Notes under the pieces: generated by a model
Databases searched by the model: none
What the model saw: the letters and a program-made list of their open reading frames with translations, nothing else
What the model was told of the DNA's origin: nothing
Source: Thermohalobaculum sp045106875
GTDB taxonomy: Bacteria > Pseudomonadota > Alphaproteobacteria > Rhodobacterales > Rhodobacteraceae
Assembly: GCA_045106875.1 (NCBI GenBank)
Contig: JBGCFK010000324.1
Coordinates: forward strand, 1 to 10,458
Length of the DNA stretch: 10,458 nucleotides
Direction of reading: 5' to 3'
Position numbers and translations under genes: made by a program
Shown here: positions 1 through 5,933 of the stretch, piece after piece
How the letters are laid out: the number at the start of each line of letters is the position of its first letter
Numbering within the stretch: position 1 is the stretch's first letter

Positions 1-46
1 CCCAACCCTGATCGCAACGTCGCCTCGCGGTCAAGTGACTTGCCCG

Positions 47-436
47 TCAGCGACCGGGTACGGTTTGCGCGGGCAGACCCGGCAACGCATCCAGAGCGCG
101 TGCCAGACGGCGTTCCTCCTCCAGCACGATGGCGACAAACCGCGCACGCTCGGGCGCGTCCAGTTCGGGCGTATCGCGCAGGATTTCGGCAGAAGACCGT
201 ATGGCCGTCAGGCTGTTGGCAAAGCGATCGGACACGGTTTCGCTGGCAGGTTTCGGCGTCACCTGACCACCGCCCCACAGCCGCGCGATGCGATCGCCCA
301 GCATCTTCGTATAGGATGCGAGGGTCGCGGCGCGGAGATGATTGCCGTACTTGATATAGTAGTCGATCATTTCGGGTGTGATCTGCTCGAATGCCGGAGC
401 ACTCGTGATCGTGGACCTGTATTCGTTCTGTGTCAT
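47..436 (-). CDS. Small protein with HisKA-like helical C-terminus lacking the phosphoacceptor His
   Basis: 129 aa. The start at 436 is chosen because GGAGG sits 6 nt upstream; the reading frame extends further upstream to 532, but that part has no ribosome site and its translation (basic, low complexity) looks non-coding. Residues about 16-54 are a mixed charged/aromatic helical stretch (PEMIDYYIKYG, then LRAATLASYTKMLGDRIARLW), followed by a Gly/Pro-rich linker. Residues about 68-118 align without gaps to the H-box region of sensor kinases: VSDRFANSLTAIRSSAEIL against the usual VSHELRTPLTAIR..AE.L, then a second helix with ERARFVAIVLEEERRLARAL. The phosphoacceptor His is replaced by Asp70. 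No ATPase (HATPase_c) domain follows; the stop comes 11 residues after the second helix. I infer a dimerising or kinase-interacting adaptor; function unknown. It is the last gene visible on this side, 176 bp after the cupin gene. Confidence 0.75.
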   Translation of the reverse strand: MTQNEYRSTITSAPAFEQITPEMIDYYIKYGNHLRAATLASYTKMLGDRIARLWGGGQVTPKPASETVSDRFANSLTAIRSSAEILRDTPELDAPERARFVAIVLEEERRLARALDALPGLPAQTVPGR

Positions 437-553
437 GGAAGACCTCCGTTGATGGATACCTTCCTCCCGTGCTGCGCCTTGGCCTCTGATGCCATTATTG
501 CGCCGCACCATTGAGATTTGCCTTGTAATCACTCACCATTCAAGATTTTACGC

Positions 554-570
554 TGCAATGCAGCATTGCA
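554..570. promoter_or_regulatory. 17-bp perfect palindrome, candidate operator
   Basis: TGCAATGC-A-GCATTGCA is an 8-bp perfect inverted repeat around one central base. It lies in the 176-bp gap between the cupin gene (613-921) and the HisKA-like gene, whose start codon is about 118 bp downstream. TGC/GCA-rich dyads are known for PhaR, the polyhydroxybutyrate regulator of alphaproteobacteria; that match is only suggestive. The centre-to-centre geometry fits a dimeric repressor site better than a terminator, since no T-run follows on either strand. Confidence 0.5.
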
Positions 571-612
571 AAATTGATGGATCAGGGTTGCAGGAACATC
601 CGGGTTGCAGAC

Positions 613-921
613 TCAGTCGCCCCCAAGAACCTCGATCTCGATGAAGGCGCAAGGGAAGTCGTTGCCATTCTTCACGTCATGCTCGACGCCAAGCTTGCGG
701 AAATAGGGAACACCGTTCTGCATTGGCGCCTCGATGGGGCCATCCAGCGTGTCGATGTCGAGCTTTCCTTCAAAGAGCGGCACGACCACATAGTCATGCT
801 CGTGGCGATGCCAGCCGGTGTTGTCGCCCTTGGCGGCAAAGGACCAGCGCCAGACCTTGACCTTGTCGTTCTCGATCAGCAGTTCGCCCCTCGCGGTGCC
901 TGTCTCATCGCTTGCGCACAT
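613..921 (-). CDS. Small single-domain cupin protein
   Basis: 102 aa, one cupin barrel. The start at 921 has AGGAG 8 nt upstream; a longer reading to 954 lacks a ribosome site. Cupin motif 1 is at about 36-56 (GWHRHEHDYVVVPLFEGKLDI), with H38/H40/H42 as candidate metal ligands. Motif 2 is at about 70-87 (GVPYFRKLGVEHDVKNGND), with H81 as the remaining His and the conserved Asn. The residue that would be the motif-1 Glu is Asp43/Tyr44, so metal binding may use His residues only. Proteins of this size are usually metal-binding enzymes or stability factors acting on small molecules in the cytoplasm; no substrate can be assigned. It lies 196 bp downstream of the alcohol dehydrogenase on the same strand; cotranscription is possible but not shown. 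Confidence 0.82.
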   Translation of the reverse strand: MCASDETGTARGELLIENDKVKVWRWSFAAKGDNTGWHRHEHDYVVVPLFEGKLDIDTLDGPIEAPMQNGVPYFRKLGVEHDVKNGNDFPCAFIEIEVLGGD

Positions 922-1117
922 ATCGGTTCTCCTTCGGCCACATTGTCGAGGCACAAGCCTGCAGGTCGGCGCGTTCTTCGACCAATCCCAAAAGCCGCCG
1001 GACCAAAGATCCAGAAGCCAAGGGGTTTTCGGAACACGTGCACTTGGAAATGCCCTGCCCCGCTAGGCGTTCTCGGGCAATTCCGATGTTCGTCATTCAG
1101 ACCCGGTCGATAACACT
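922..1117. other. Intergenic spacer without recognisable content
   Basis: This is the 196-bp gap between the alcohol dehydrogenase stop and the cupin start, both genes reading on the minus strand. A 63-codon minus-strand frame crosses it (905-1096), but it has no ribosome site and no recognisable domain. I found no strong hairpin followed by a T-run and no convincing promoter. Only the ribosome site of the cupin gene (about 929-933) is assignable. Confidence 0.5.
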
Positions 1118-2203
1118 CTAGTCCGCGTTCAGCACCACCCGCCCGTTGATCTTGCCTGCCTTCAGGTCGTCCAGCGTCTGGGACACCTCGGACATCGGGC
1201 GTGAGATCACGGGAATGTCCTTGACCTTGCCAGTGCGGACCAGAGCGATCAGTTCCCGCAGATCATTGCAAGAGCCCACATAGGACCCACGCACGGTCAG
1301 CGCCTTGCTTGGCAGCCATGGCAGCGGCATCTTGAAGTCTCCCCCATGTAGTCCCACGACCACATAGCGACCCATCTTCAGCAGCCCATGCACGCCCAGC
1401 CGCGAGGTCGCAGGCACGCCCACGGTGTCGACCACGCCGAGCAACTGGTTGTCGGTGATCTTGCGCAGCTCGGTCAGGGCGTCCTCGCGGGTGGTGTTCA
1501 GCACCGCGTCCGCGCCCAGCGAGACCGCCGTCTGCAGTTTTACCTCGTCGACATCGCAAGCGACGATCTTCTCGAAGCCCATGGCCTTGCCGATGGCAAT
1601 GGCGTTCATGCCAAGCCCACCGCAGCCCATCACCGCAAGCCACTCGCCAGGGTTCATCAGGCTTTGGTCGACCTTCTTCAGCGCGCAATAGACCGTCAGG
1701 CCCGAGCACGCGTATGGCGTCACCTGATCAATATCGAGCCCGTCGATATCTACCAGAAACTTCGGGTGATCTACCACGACATACTGCCCATAGCCACCAT
1801 CGCGCACGACACCGATGGCATTCATGCGGACACAGTCGTTCTCGCGCCCGGACTGGCAGGCGATGCAATCAGGCGCCATGCAGCCGATCCACGGGTGCAC
1901 CATCATGGTCTTGCCGACAGGCACTTCTTCGGGGTCGGCATCGGGGCCAGCCGAGACCACCTCGCCGATGAACTCGTGCCCCAGCGCCTGGGGAAGCTTC
2001 ATCCCACGCGCACCCATCTCGAGCTTGCCTTCTTCGCCTAGGTCGAAAAAGCCCTCCTGGATGTGCAGGTCGGAATGGCAGACGCCCGAACGGCGTACGC
2101 GGACCAGCACTTCGGTCCCGGTCGGCACCGGCATGGGGCGTTCACGCTTTTGTAGCGGCTTGTCGAATTCGACCAGGTCATAGCTTGTGTAGGTCTCGGC
2201 CAT
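1118..2203 (-). CDS. Zinc-dependent medium-chain alcohol dehydrogenase
   Basis: 361 aa, normal length for the medium-chain dehydrogenase/reductase family. It should oxidise an alcohol or reduce an aldehyde with NAD(H) in the cytoplasm. The start at 2203 is supported by GGGAGG 5 nt upstream; an alternative ATG at 2230 lies inside a hairpin loop and has no ribosome site. The N-terminal GroES-like domain has the catalytic zinc ligands C42 (CHSD), H66 (GHE) and C166 (ACSG). The structural zinc lobe is C108-x4-C113-x2-C116-x7-C124, two residues longer in the first step than the usual C-x2-C-x2-C-x7-C. The Rossmann motif GCGGLG is at 193-198, and D217 at the end of the second strand (VACDVDE) predicts NAD rather than NADP. 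Substrate is unknown. A strong hairpin precedes the gene (2219-2250). Confidence 0.93.
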   Translation of the reverse strand: MAETYTSYDLVEFDKPLQKRERPMPVPTGTEVLVRVRRSGVCHSDLHIQEGFFDLGEEGKLEMGARGMKLPQALGHEFIGEVVSAGPDADPEEVPVGKTMMVHPWIGCMAPDCIACQSGRENDCVRMNAIGVVRDGGYGQYVVVDHPKFLVDIDGLDIDQVTPYACSGLTVYCALKKVDQSLMNPGEWLAVMGCGGLGMNAIAIGKAMGFEKIVACDVDEVKLQTAVSLGADAVLNTTREDALTELRKITDNQLLGVVDTVGVPATSRLGVHGLLKMGRYVVVGLHGGDFKMPLPWLPSKALTVRGSYVGSCNDLRELIALVRTGKVKDIPVISRPMSEVSQTLDDLKAGKINGRVVLNAD

Positions 2204-2218
2204 CGGATCCTCCCTTGT

Positions 2219-2250
2219 TTGCGCGCACAATGCCGTGGCTGTGCGCGCAA
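2219..2250 (-). promoter_or_regulatory. Perfect 11-bp inverted repeat (hairpin) ahead of the alcohol dehydrogenase
   Basis: The arms TTGCGCGCACA (2219-2229) and TGTGCGCGCAA (2240-2250) are perfectly complementary around a 10-nt loop. In the minus-strand transcript the hairpin ends just before the ribosome site of the alcohol dehydrogenase. CCC (2251-2253) beyond the 5' arm can pair with GGG (2212-2214) of that ribosome site across a 4-nt bulge. No T-run follows, so it is not a classic intrinsic terminator of the upstream malonyl-CoA decarboxylase unit. It may be a leader hairpin, a dyad operator, or a Rho-independent-like end without a U-tract. Confidence 0.75.
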
Positions 2251-2282
2251 GGGAACCCCCGGAAGATCACGCAGGCGATGGC

Positions 2283-2516
2283 TCAGCGCCGACCGACGCG
2301 TGGTCCCAGATAGAGCGCCAGAGCTGCCCCGATTGCCGCCGTGCCCGTGCGCCCGAACAGGCCGATGCCGAAGAGGGCCAGCAGGAAGAAGGCGATGACT
2401 GCGCCGCCCACCGCTGTTGCGATTGCAGGGACCAGCCCCATCCGGGTGAACTGGAAGTTCTCCGCGGCCCAGCCCATCGCAGCCCCGATGATGACAGCGC
2501 CCAGCAATCCGAACAT
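2283..2516 (-). CDS. Small glycine-rich integral membrane protein
   Basis: 77 aa. It starts 3 nt after the malonyl-CoA decarboxylase stop; the ribosome site (AAAGGATAA) overlaps that stop codon, so translation is probably coupled. Three hydrophobic stretches are visible at about 1-18, 26-53 and 57-71, rich in Gly and Ala (GAVIIGAAMGW, AVGGAVIAFFLLALFGIGLFG, GTAAIGAALALYLG), ending in a basic tail (PRVGRR). Small Gly-rich inner-membrane proteins of this layout resemble the GlsB/YeaQ/YmgE stress-protein type in size and character, but I do not see that family's signature clearly. No function is assigned. It is too short to be a malonate carrier of the MatC type. The position suggests a link with malonyl-CoA turnover, which is inference. 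Confidence 0.72.
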   Translation of the reverse strand: MFGLLGAVIIGAAMGWAAENFQFTRMGLVPAIATAVGGAVIAFFLLALFGIGLFGRTGTAAIGAALALYLGPRVGRR

Positions 2517-2519
2517 GCT

Positions 2520-3800
2520 TTATCCTTTCAGCAACCCACGCACGGCGCGGGTGACGGCAATCTCTCCGGTCTCGGCAAAAGCGTCGTGATTGGCCTCGAT
2601 CCGGTCAAGCCGATAGCGGTAGTTGACCATCAGACCGGCTGCCTGGGCAATGCCTTTCTCGGACCTGTCACCCATCCAGTGGATGGCATGCAATTCGGCA
2701 CCATTCCCCAGATGAAACCGCGCGACGGGGTCGACGGGGCCGCCCCTTGGACGTTTGGCTTCCAGAAAATACTCCGCTGCCAGACGGAGCATGCGGGGCT
2801 TCAGCGCGTCTTCGAGTGTGTTGATCCTGAACGCGGCAGAGCATGTGACCGCGTCCTCACTTTGCTGCTCGGTCATCCAGCGGGTGAAGCCGGGAACAGG
2901 CGAAAGGGTGACGAACTCGGTCACGCCAGGCAGTTCGGCGGACAGATCGCGGGCGACCTGCTTGATCAGGAACGCGCCGAAGGACACGCCGGCCAGCCCC
3001 GCCTGACAGTTCGAGATCGAATAGAAGACCGCAGTCGTCGCCGCCTCGGGCGCCACCGCATCGCGGTCGGGGTCGAGCACGCCCTGGATAGAACCCGGGA
3101 TCTCGCGGGTCAGCGCAACCTCGACGAAAATCAGCGGCTCATCGGGCATCGAGGGATGGAAGAACGCGAAACATCGCCGGTCAGGCGGCGCAATACGGCG
3201 GCGCAATTCGTCCCAATCGCTGATTGCATGGACAGCCTCGTAGGCGATGATCTTTTCCAGAATCGCCGCAGGGGTCTGCCAGTCGATGGGGCGCAGCACG
3301 AGGAAACCTCGATTGAACCATGAACCCAGCAAATGCCGGAAGTCATTGTCGATACGGCGAAACTGCTTGTGCTCGCGCAGCAGTCCCAGCAGATCCGCGC
3401 GCATCTGGACAAGCCGCGCCGTGCCACCGGGTGCCATGTTCAGACGACGCAGCAACTCCTGTCGCGGAGGCTCGGTGGCGCGGAACAACCGGTTGAGCGT
3501 GTCAGAGGTCTGCTCATCCGCATAGTCATCCGCGGCTGCACATACCTCTTCGGGATCAGGGTCATATGCGCTGGCGAGATGCGAGAAGAACGCCAGCCGA
3601 CCATCTGCATCAAGCCCGGCATATCCTTCCAGAATGTCGGCCGCCAACGCGACGCCGGACGCCTCGCCCTTGGCCGACATAAGCGCATCGGTGTGCGCAG
3701 CGAGCGTGGCCGCATCGCTGGCCACGGCGCCTCCGACCCGCCACGTTCCGCGGTCAAGCACAGAGCCCAACAGATCTCCCAAAGCCGTGAATCGCGACAT
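2520..3800 (-). CDS. Malonyl-CoA decarboxylase
   Basis: 426 aa, the MatA/MLYCD type. It converts malonyl-CoA to acetyl-CoA and CO2, either in malonate catabolism or to control malonyl-CoA levels. The start at 3800 has AAAGGAG 7-8 nt upstream. The N-terminal part (about 1-165) is helical; the C-terminal part has the acetyltransferase-like catalytic domain. Diagnostic stretches are FFHPSMPDEPLIFVEVALT (213-231), YSISNCQAGLAGVSFGAFLIKQV (starting at 260), SPVPGF (300-305), RFHLGNGAEL (361-370) and NYRY (393-396). By alignment with the human enzyme, S261/S263, H363 and Y396 occupy the positions of the catalytic Ser, His423 and Tyr456. There is no targeting peptide and no malonyl-CoA synthetase gene next to it in the window. 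The gene probably forms a two-gene unit with the small membrane protein. Confidence 0.95.
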   Translation of the reverse strand: MSRFTALGDLLGSVLDRGTWRVGGAVASDAATLAAHTDALMSAKGEASGVALAADILEGYAGLDADGRLAFFSHLASAYDPDPEEVCAAADDYADEQTSDTLNRLFRATEPPRQELLRRLNMAPGGTARLVQMRADLLGLLREHKQFRRIDNDFRHLLGSWFNRGFLVLRPIDWQTPAAILEKIIAYEAVHAISDWDELRRRIAPPDRRCFAFFHPSMPDEPLIFVEVALTREIPGSIQGVLDPDRDAVAPEAATTAVFYSISNCQAGLAGVSFGAFLIKQVARDLSAELPGVTEFVTLSPVPGFTRWMTEQQSEDAVTCSAAFRINTLEDALKPRMLRLAAEYFLEAKRPRGGPVDPVARFHLGNGAELHAIHWMGDRSEKGIAQAAGLMVNYRYRLDRIEANHDAFAETGEIAVTRAVRGLLKG

Positions 3801-3804
3801 GCCG

Positions 3805-3825
3805 ACACTCCTTTCACCAGAGTGT
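3805..3825 (-). promoter_or_regulatory. Hairpin overlapping the ribosome site of malonyl-CoA decarboxylase
   Basis: In the minus-strand transcript ACACTC (3825-3820) can pair with GAGTGT (3810-3805) around a 9-nt loop that carries the start of the AAAGGAG ribosome site. The 3' arm contains the GAG of that site, so the stem would partly hide it. It shares bases with the longer inverted repeat 3814-3858, so both cannot form fully at once. Confidence 0.35.
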
Positions 3826-3858
3826 TGCACTGCATCATCACAGCTTCAAGTCTGGTGA
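3814..3858 (-). promoter_or_regulatory. 8-bp inverted repeat in the malonyl-CoA decarboxylase leader
   Basis: TCACCAGA (3814-3821) and TCTGGTGA (3851-3858) are perfect complements 29 nt apart. In the transcript the second arm ends directly at the ribosome site (TCTGGTGA then AAGGAG). Formation would leave the ribosome site free while using the two bases (3820-3821) needed by the hairpin at 3805-3825. A match of this size in a leader of this length can occur by chance. Confidence 0.35.
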
Positions 3859-3894
3859 TCCGGCACTGTTAGCCCGACTTCCTGTACAGACGCT

Positions 3895-3949
3895 TGCCAT
3901 ACCCATGCCATACGCTTGCGGTACAGGTGCCATACGCTTGCCATACGTC
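3895..3949. repeat. Degenerate tandem repeat with an 11-bp period, five units
   Basis: TGCCATAC occurs at 3895, 3906, 3928 and 3939, with the variant TGCGGTAC at 3917: five units exactly 11 bp apart. The three-base tails vary; units at 3906 and 3928 are identical (TGCCATACGCT). A related but poorer unit precedes at 3884-3894. The block starts 18 nt downstream of the dehydrogenase stop codon and lies within the 167-bp gap before malonyl-CoA decarboxylase. An 11-bp period places each unit on nearly the same face of the helix. It could be a multimeric protein-binding array, or simply slippage-derived sequence. Confidence 0.8.
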
Positions 3950-3967
3950 TGTTTCCGTGCAGCAGGG

Positions 3968-5023
3968 TCAGATAGCGGCAGCGATCGCCCGGCCCAGATC
4001 CTCCGTGCTTGCCTTGCCGCCCAGATCGCCTGTCTTCGGACCATCGGGGTCCCCCAGAACGGTCTCGATGGCACGGACGATCGCGGCGGCAGCTTCGGAT
4101 TCTCCCAAATGTTCCAACATCATAGCGCCTGACCATATCTGCCCGACAGGGTTCGCGATGCCCTGCCCCGCGATGTCGGGGGCAGATCCGTGGACAGGCT
4201 CGAACATGCTGGGATAAAGCCGCTCAGGGTTGATATTGGCAGACGGTGCAACCGCAATGGTCCCGGTGACCCCGGGGCCGAGATCTGACAGGATGTCGCC
4301 GAAAAGGTTAGTTGCAACAACGACTTGGAAGCTGTCAGGCGCCATCACGAACCGCGCCGAGAGGATGTCGATATGATGCTCCTGCGTCGCGATATCCGGG
4401 TATTCGGACGACACTTCGCGAAAGCGCTGATCCCAATAAGGCATGCTGACGAAAATGCCGTTCGACTTGGTCGCCATATCAAGCTTCGTTGCGCCAATTT
4501 TTGATGCTAAATCAAAAGCATAACGCGTAATTCGGTCGCAGCCTTTGCGGGTGAATACGGCCTGTTGGGTGACGAATTCCCGGTCTGTGCCTGTGAACAT
4601 CATGCCGCCGACTTGAGAATACTCGCCTTCGGTGTTCTCACGCACAACCCAAAAGTCTATATTTCCCGGTGACTTAAGCGGACACGGCACGCCGGGCAGC
4701 AGTCGGACAGGGCGCAGATTGACATACTGATCGAACTCGCGCCGGATCGGTACCAACAGCCCCCAAAGCGAGATGTGATCCGGCACGCCGGGAAACCCAA
4801 CGGCGCCTAGATAGATCGCATCTGATTGAGAAAGCTGAGAGATTCCGTCTTCAGGCATCATCGCGCCCGAGGCCTTGTAGCGCTCGCAGGACCAGTCGTA
4901 GTGCGTGGTCTCGATCTTGAAACCACCCGCCGCCGCTGCAGCCTCGACGGCACGCAGCCCCTCTGGCATTACCTCATTGCCAATCCCGTCGCCCGGAATG
5001 CACGCGATCTTAAAGGTTTTCAT
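3968..5023 (-). CDS. Tartrate/D-malate-type decarboxylating dehydrogenase (isocitrate/isopropylmalate dehydrogenase family)
   Basis: 351 aa, full length for the TtuC/DmlA group. It should oxidise a 2-hydroxy acid carrying a beta-carboxylate with NAD and a divalent metal, usually with decarboxylation (D-malate to pyruvate, or tartrate reactions). Visible motifs are PGDGIG (10-15), NLRPVRLLPG (102-111, substrate-carboxylate arginines R104/R107), RENTEGEYS (129-137), TKSNG with K186, NLFGDILSDLG with metal-site D243/D247 (239-249), and FEPVHGSAPDIAG (274-286, adenosine binding). The RPVRLLPGVPCPL stretch and the LWGLLVPIR segment fit tartrate/D-malate enzymes better than leucine-pathway isopropylmalate dehydrogenases. 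The start ATG overlaps the stop of the cupin gene (ATGA, 5020-5023), with GGAAGG upstream. It is the last gene of the seven-gene operon. Exact substrate is unproven. Confidence 0.9.
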   Translation of the reverse strand: MKTFKIACIPGDGIGNEVMPEGLRAVEAAAAAGGFKIETTHYDWSCERYKASGAMMPEDGISQLSQSDAIYLGAVGFPGVPDHISLWGLLVPIRREFDQYVNLRPVRLLPGVPCPLKSPGNIDFWVVRENTEGEYSQVGGMMFTGTDREFVTQQAVFTRKGCDRITRYAFDLASKIGATKLDMATKSNGIFVSMPYWDQRFREVSSEYPDIATQEHHIDILSARFVMAPDSFQVVVATNLFGDILSDLGPGVTGTIAVAPSANINPERLYPSMFEPVHGSAPDIAGQGIANPVGQIWSGAMMLEHLGESEAAAAIVRAIETVLGDPDGPKTGDLGGKASTEDLGRAIAAAI

Positions 5024-5529
5024 CGTATCATACCTTCCAGCACGGATTGATCCATGCCCTTTGCTTCAAAGTGCGCGCGGACCTTGGCCATGCGCGTGAA
5101 GACGTCCTCGAACCCGGTCTGGTTGCCGTCGACATCCGTGTAGATCAGGCAACCCGTGGTTATGAAAAACGTCATCATGTCAATGGGTTGATCGGCATCG
5201 CAGACCAAGGTGTGCGCCTCGCCCGGCGGCTCCATTATGTAGGTGCCCTTCGGCGCGGTCCAGTCATGCTCGAGATATCGCCACTCGCCCTGTAGCGTGA
5301 ACCCGTGCACCACGGCAGTGTGGTAGTGGCGCGGCATCTGCGTGCCGGGCGCCATGCGCAGGATATTGGTCCAGCCACCCTGACTTGTGTTGAAAGCGAT
5401 GGGGCGGAACGACACGCCTTCACGGTGCGAGATCCACATGTCATCGTCTTCGAGGCAGCCATTGGCGACCAGCTCGTCCATCACGTTTACCGAGTGGAAT
5501 TGCTGCGTTTGTGTGGCGACGTCCTTCAT
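5020..5529 (-). CDS. 2,4'-dihydroxyacetophenone dioxygenase-like cupin
   Basis: 169 aa. The family's founding enzyme is an Fe-dependent cupin that cleaves the C-C bond between the carbonyl and hydroxymethyl carbons of 2,4'-dihydroxyacetophenone. The characteristic core is here: WTNILRMAPGTQMPRHYHTA (53-72), VHGFTLQGEWRYLEHDW (74-90) and KGTYIMEPPGEAHTLV (94-109). Likely metal ligands are H68, H70 and H106, with nearby acidic residues E82/E87; H75 is also conserved in context. The start at 5529 is set by GGAGGA 7 nt upstream and by an ATGA overlap with the preceding gene's stop (5526-5529). It is followed by another ATGA overlap with the dehydrogenase. Members of this family in catabolic operons often have unknown substrates, so a C-C-cleaving dioxygenase role is inferred and the aromatic ketone substrate is not claimed. 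Confidence 0.87.
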   Translation of the reverse strand: MKDVATQTQQFHSVNVMDELVANGCLEDDDMWISHREGVSFRPIAFNTSQGGWTNILRMAPGTQMPRHYHTAVVHGFTLQGEWRYLEHDWTAPKGTYIMEPPGEAHTLVCDADQPIDMMTFFITTGCLIYTDVDGNQTGFEDVFTRMAKVRAHFEAKGMDQSVLEGMIR

Positions 5530-5933
5530 GTCGATTCCTCCGCTTTGTCATATTCTTCAAAGGCTTCACGCGCCGTGCGGAAGGCATCCAACGCCGCCGG
5601 AGCACCGCAATAGACCGCGGATTGCAGCAGGCATTCCTTGATCTCATCGCGGGAAAGCCCGTTGCGAAGGGCGCCCTTCAAGTGCAGCTTCAACTCGTCT
5701 GCCCTGCCCAAAGCGACCAGCATCCCGATGTTCAGAATGGAACGGTCCCGTCTCTCCAGCCCCGGACGATTCCAGATATCGCCCCACGCATAGCGTGTGA
5801 CCCAATCCTGAAGCCCGGCGTTGAAATCATCCATCTTCGCCAGCGATGCATCGACATAGTCATCGCCCACGACCTCGCGGCGGGTCTTGAGCCCGGCCTC
5901 CCAAAGCGCGTCCTTGCGTGGCTGATCACTCAT
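5526..5933 (-). CDS. Carboxymuconolactone decarboxylase family protein (PcaC-like)
   Basis: 135 aa, the normal length for single-domain PcaC-type proteins. PcaC decarboxylates 4-carboxymuconolactone in the protocatechuate branch of the beta-ketoadipate pathway, but many relatives act elsewhere. The typical pattern is present: W45...W54 with RPGLERRDRSILNIGMLVALGRADEL (56-81), HLKGALRNGLSRDEIKECLLQ (84-104), then AVYCGAPAALDAF (106-118). It has no CxxC pair, so it is not an AhpD-type peroxidase. The chosen ATG at 5933 overlaps the preceding stop (ATGA, 5930-5933) and has no good ribosome site of its own, so translation probably depends on coupling; an in-frame ATG at 5966 lies inside the upstream gene. 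No other beta-ketoadipate gene is present, so a PcaC role proper is unlikely. Confidence 0.88.
   Translation of the reverse strand: MSDQPRKDALWEAGLKTRREVVGDDYVDASLAKMDDFNAGLQDWVTRYAWGDIWNRPGLERRDRSILNIGMLVALGRADELKLHLKGALRNGLSRDEIKECLLQSAVYCGAPAALDAFRTAREAFEEYDKAEEST

Noticed and set aside
32..42. CAAGT-G-ACTTG palindrome just after the HisKA-like gene
   Set aside because: Five-base arms are common by chance and the flanking sequence is cut by the window edge.
437..532. 32-residue extension of the HisKA-like protein
   Set aside because: No ribosome site at 532, whereas GGAGG is well placed before the ATG at 436; the extra residues look like non-coding translation.
905..1096. 63-codon minus-strand frame between the alcohol dehydrogenase and the cupin
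   Set aside because: No ribosome site, no hydrophobic or domain pattern, and it overlaps the cupin start.
2235..3323. Long plus-strand open frame (362 codons) opposite the malonyl-CoA decarboxylase gene
   Set aside because: It is a GC-driven antisense frame; the minus strand encodes clear conserved motifs, and the plus-strand translation has no recognisable domain and no ribosome site.
3895..3949. CRISPR-like array
   Set aside because: Repeat unit and spacing are far too short (11-bp period, no unique spacers of 30 nt or more) and there are no cas genes.
4499..4517. TTGAT...ATCAA element resembling an FNR/CRP-type box
   Set aside because: The gap is 5 nt instead of the 4 nt of the FNR consensus, and it lies deep inside the dehydrogenase coding region.
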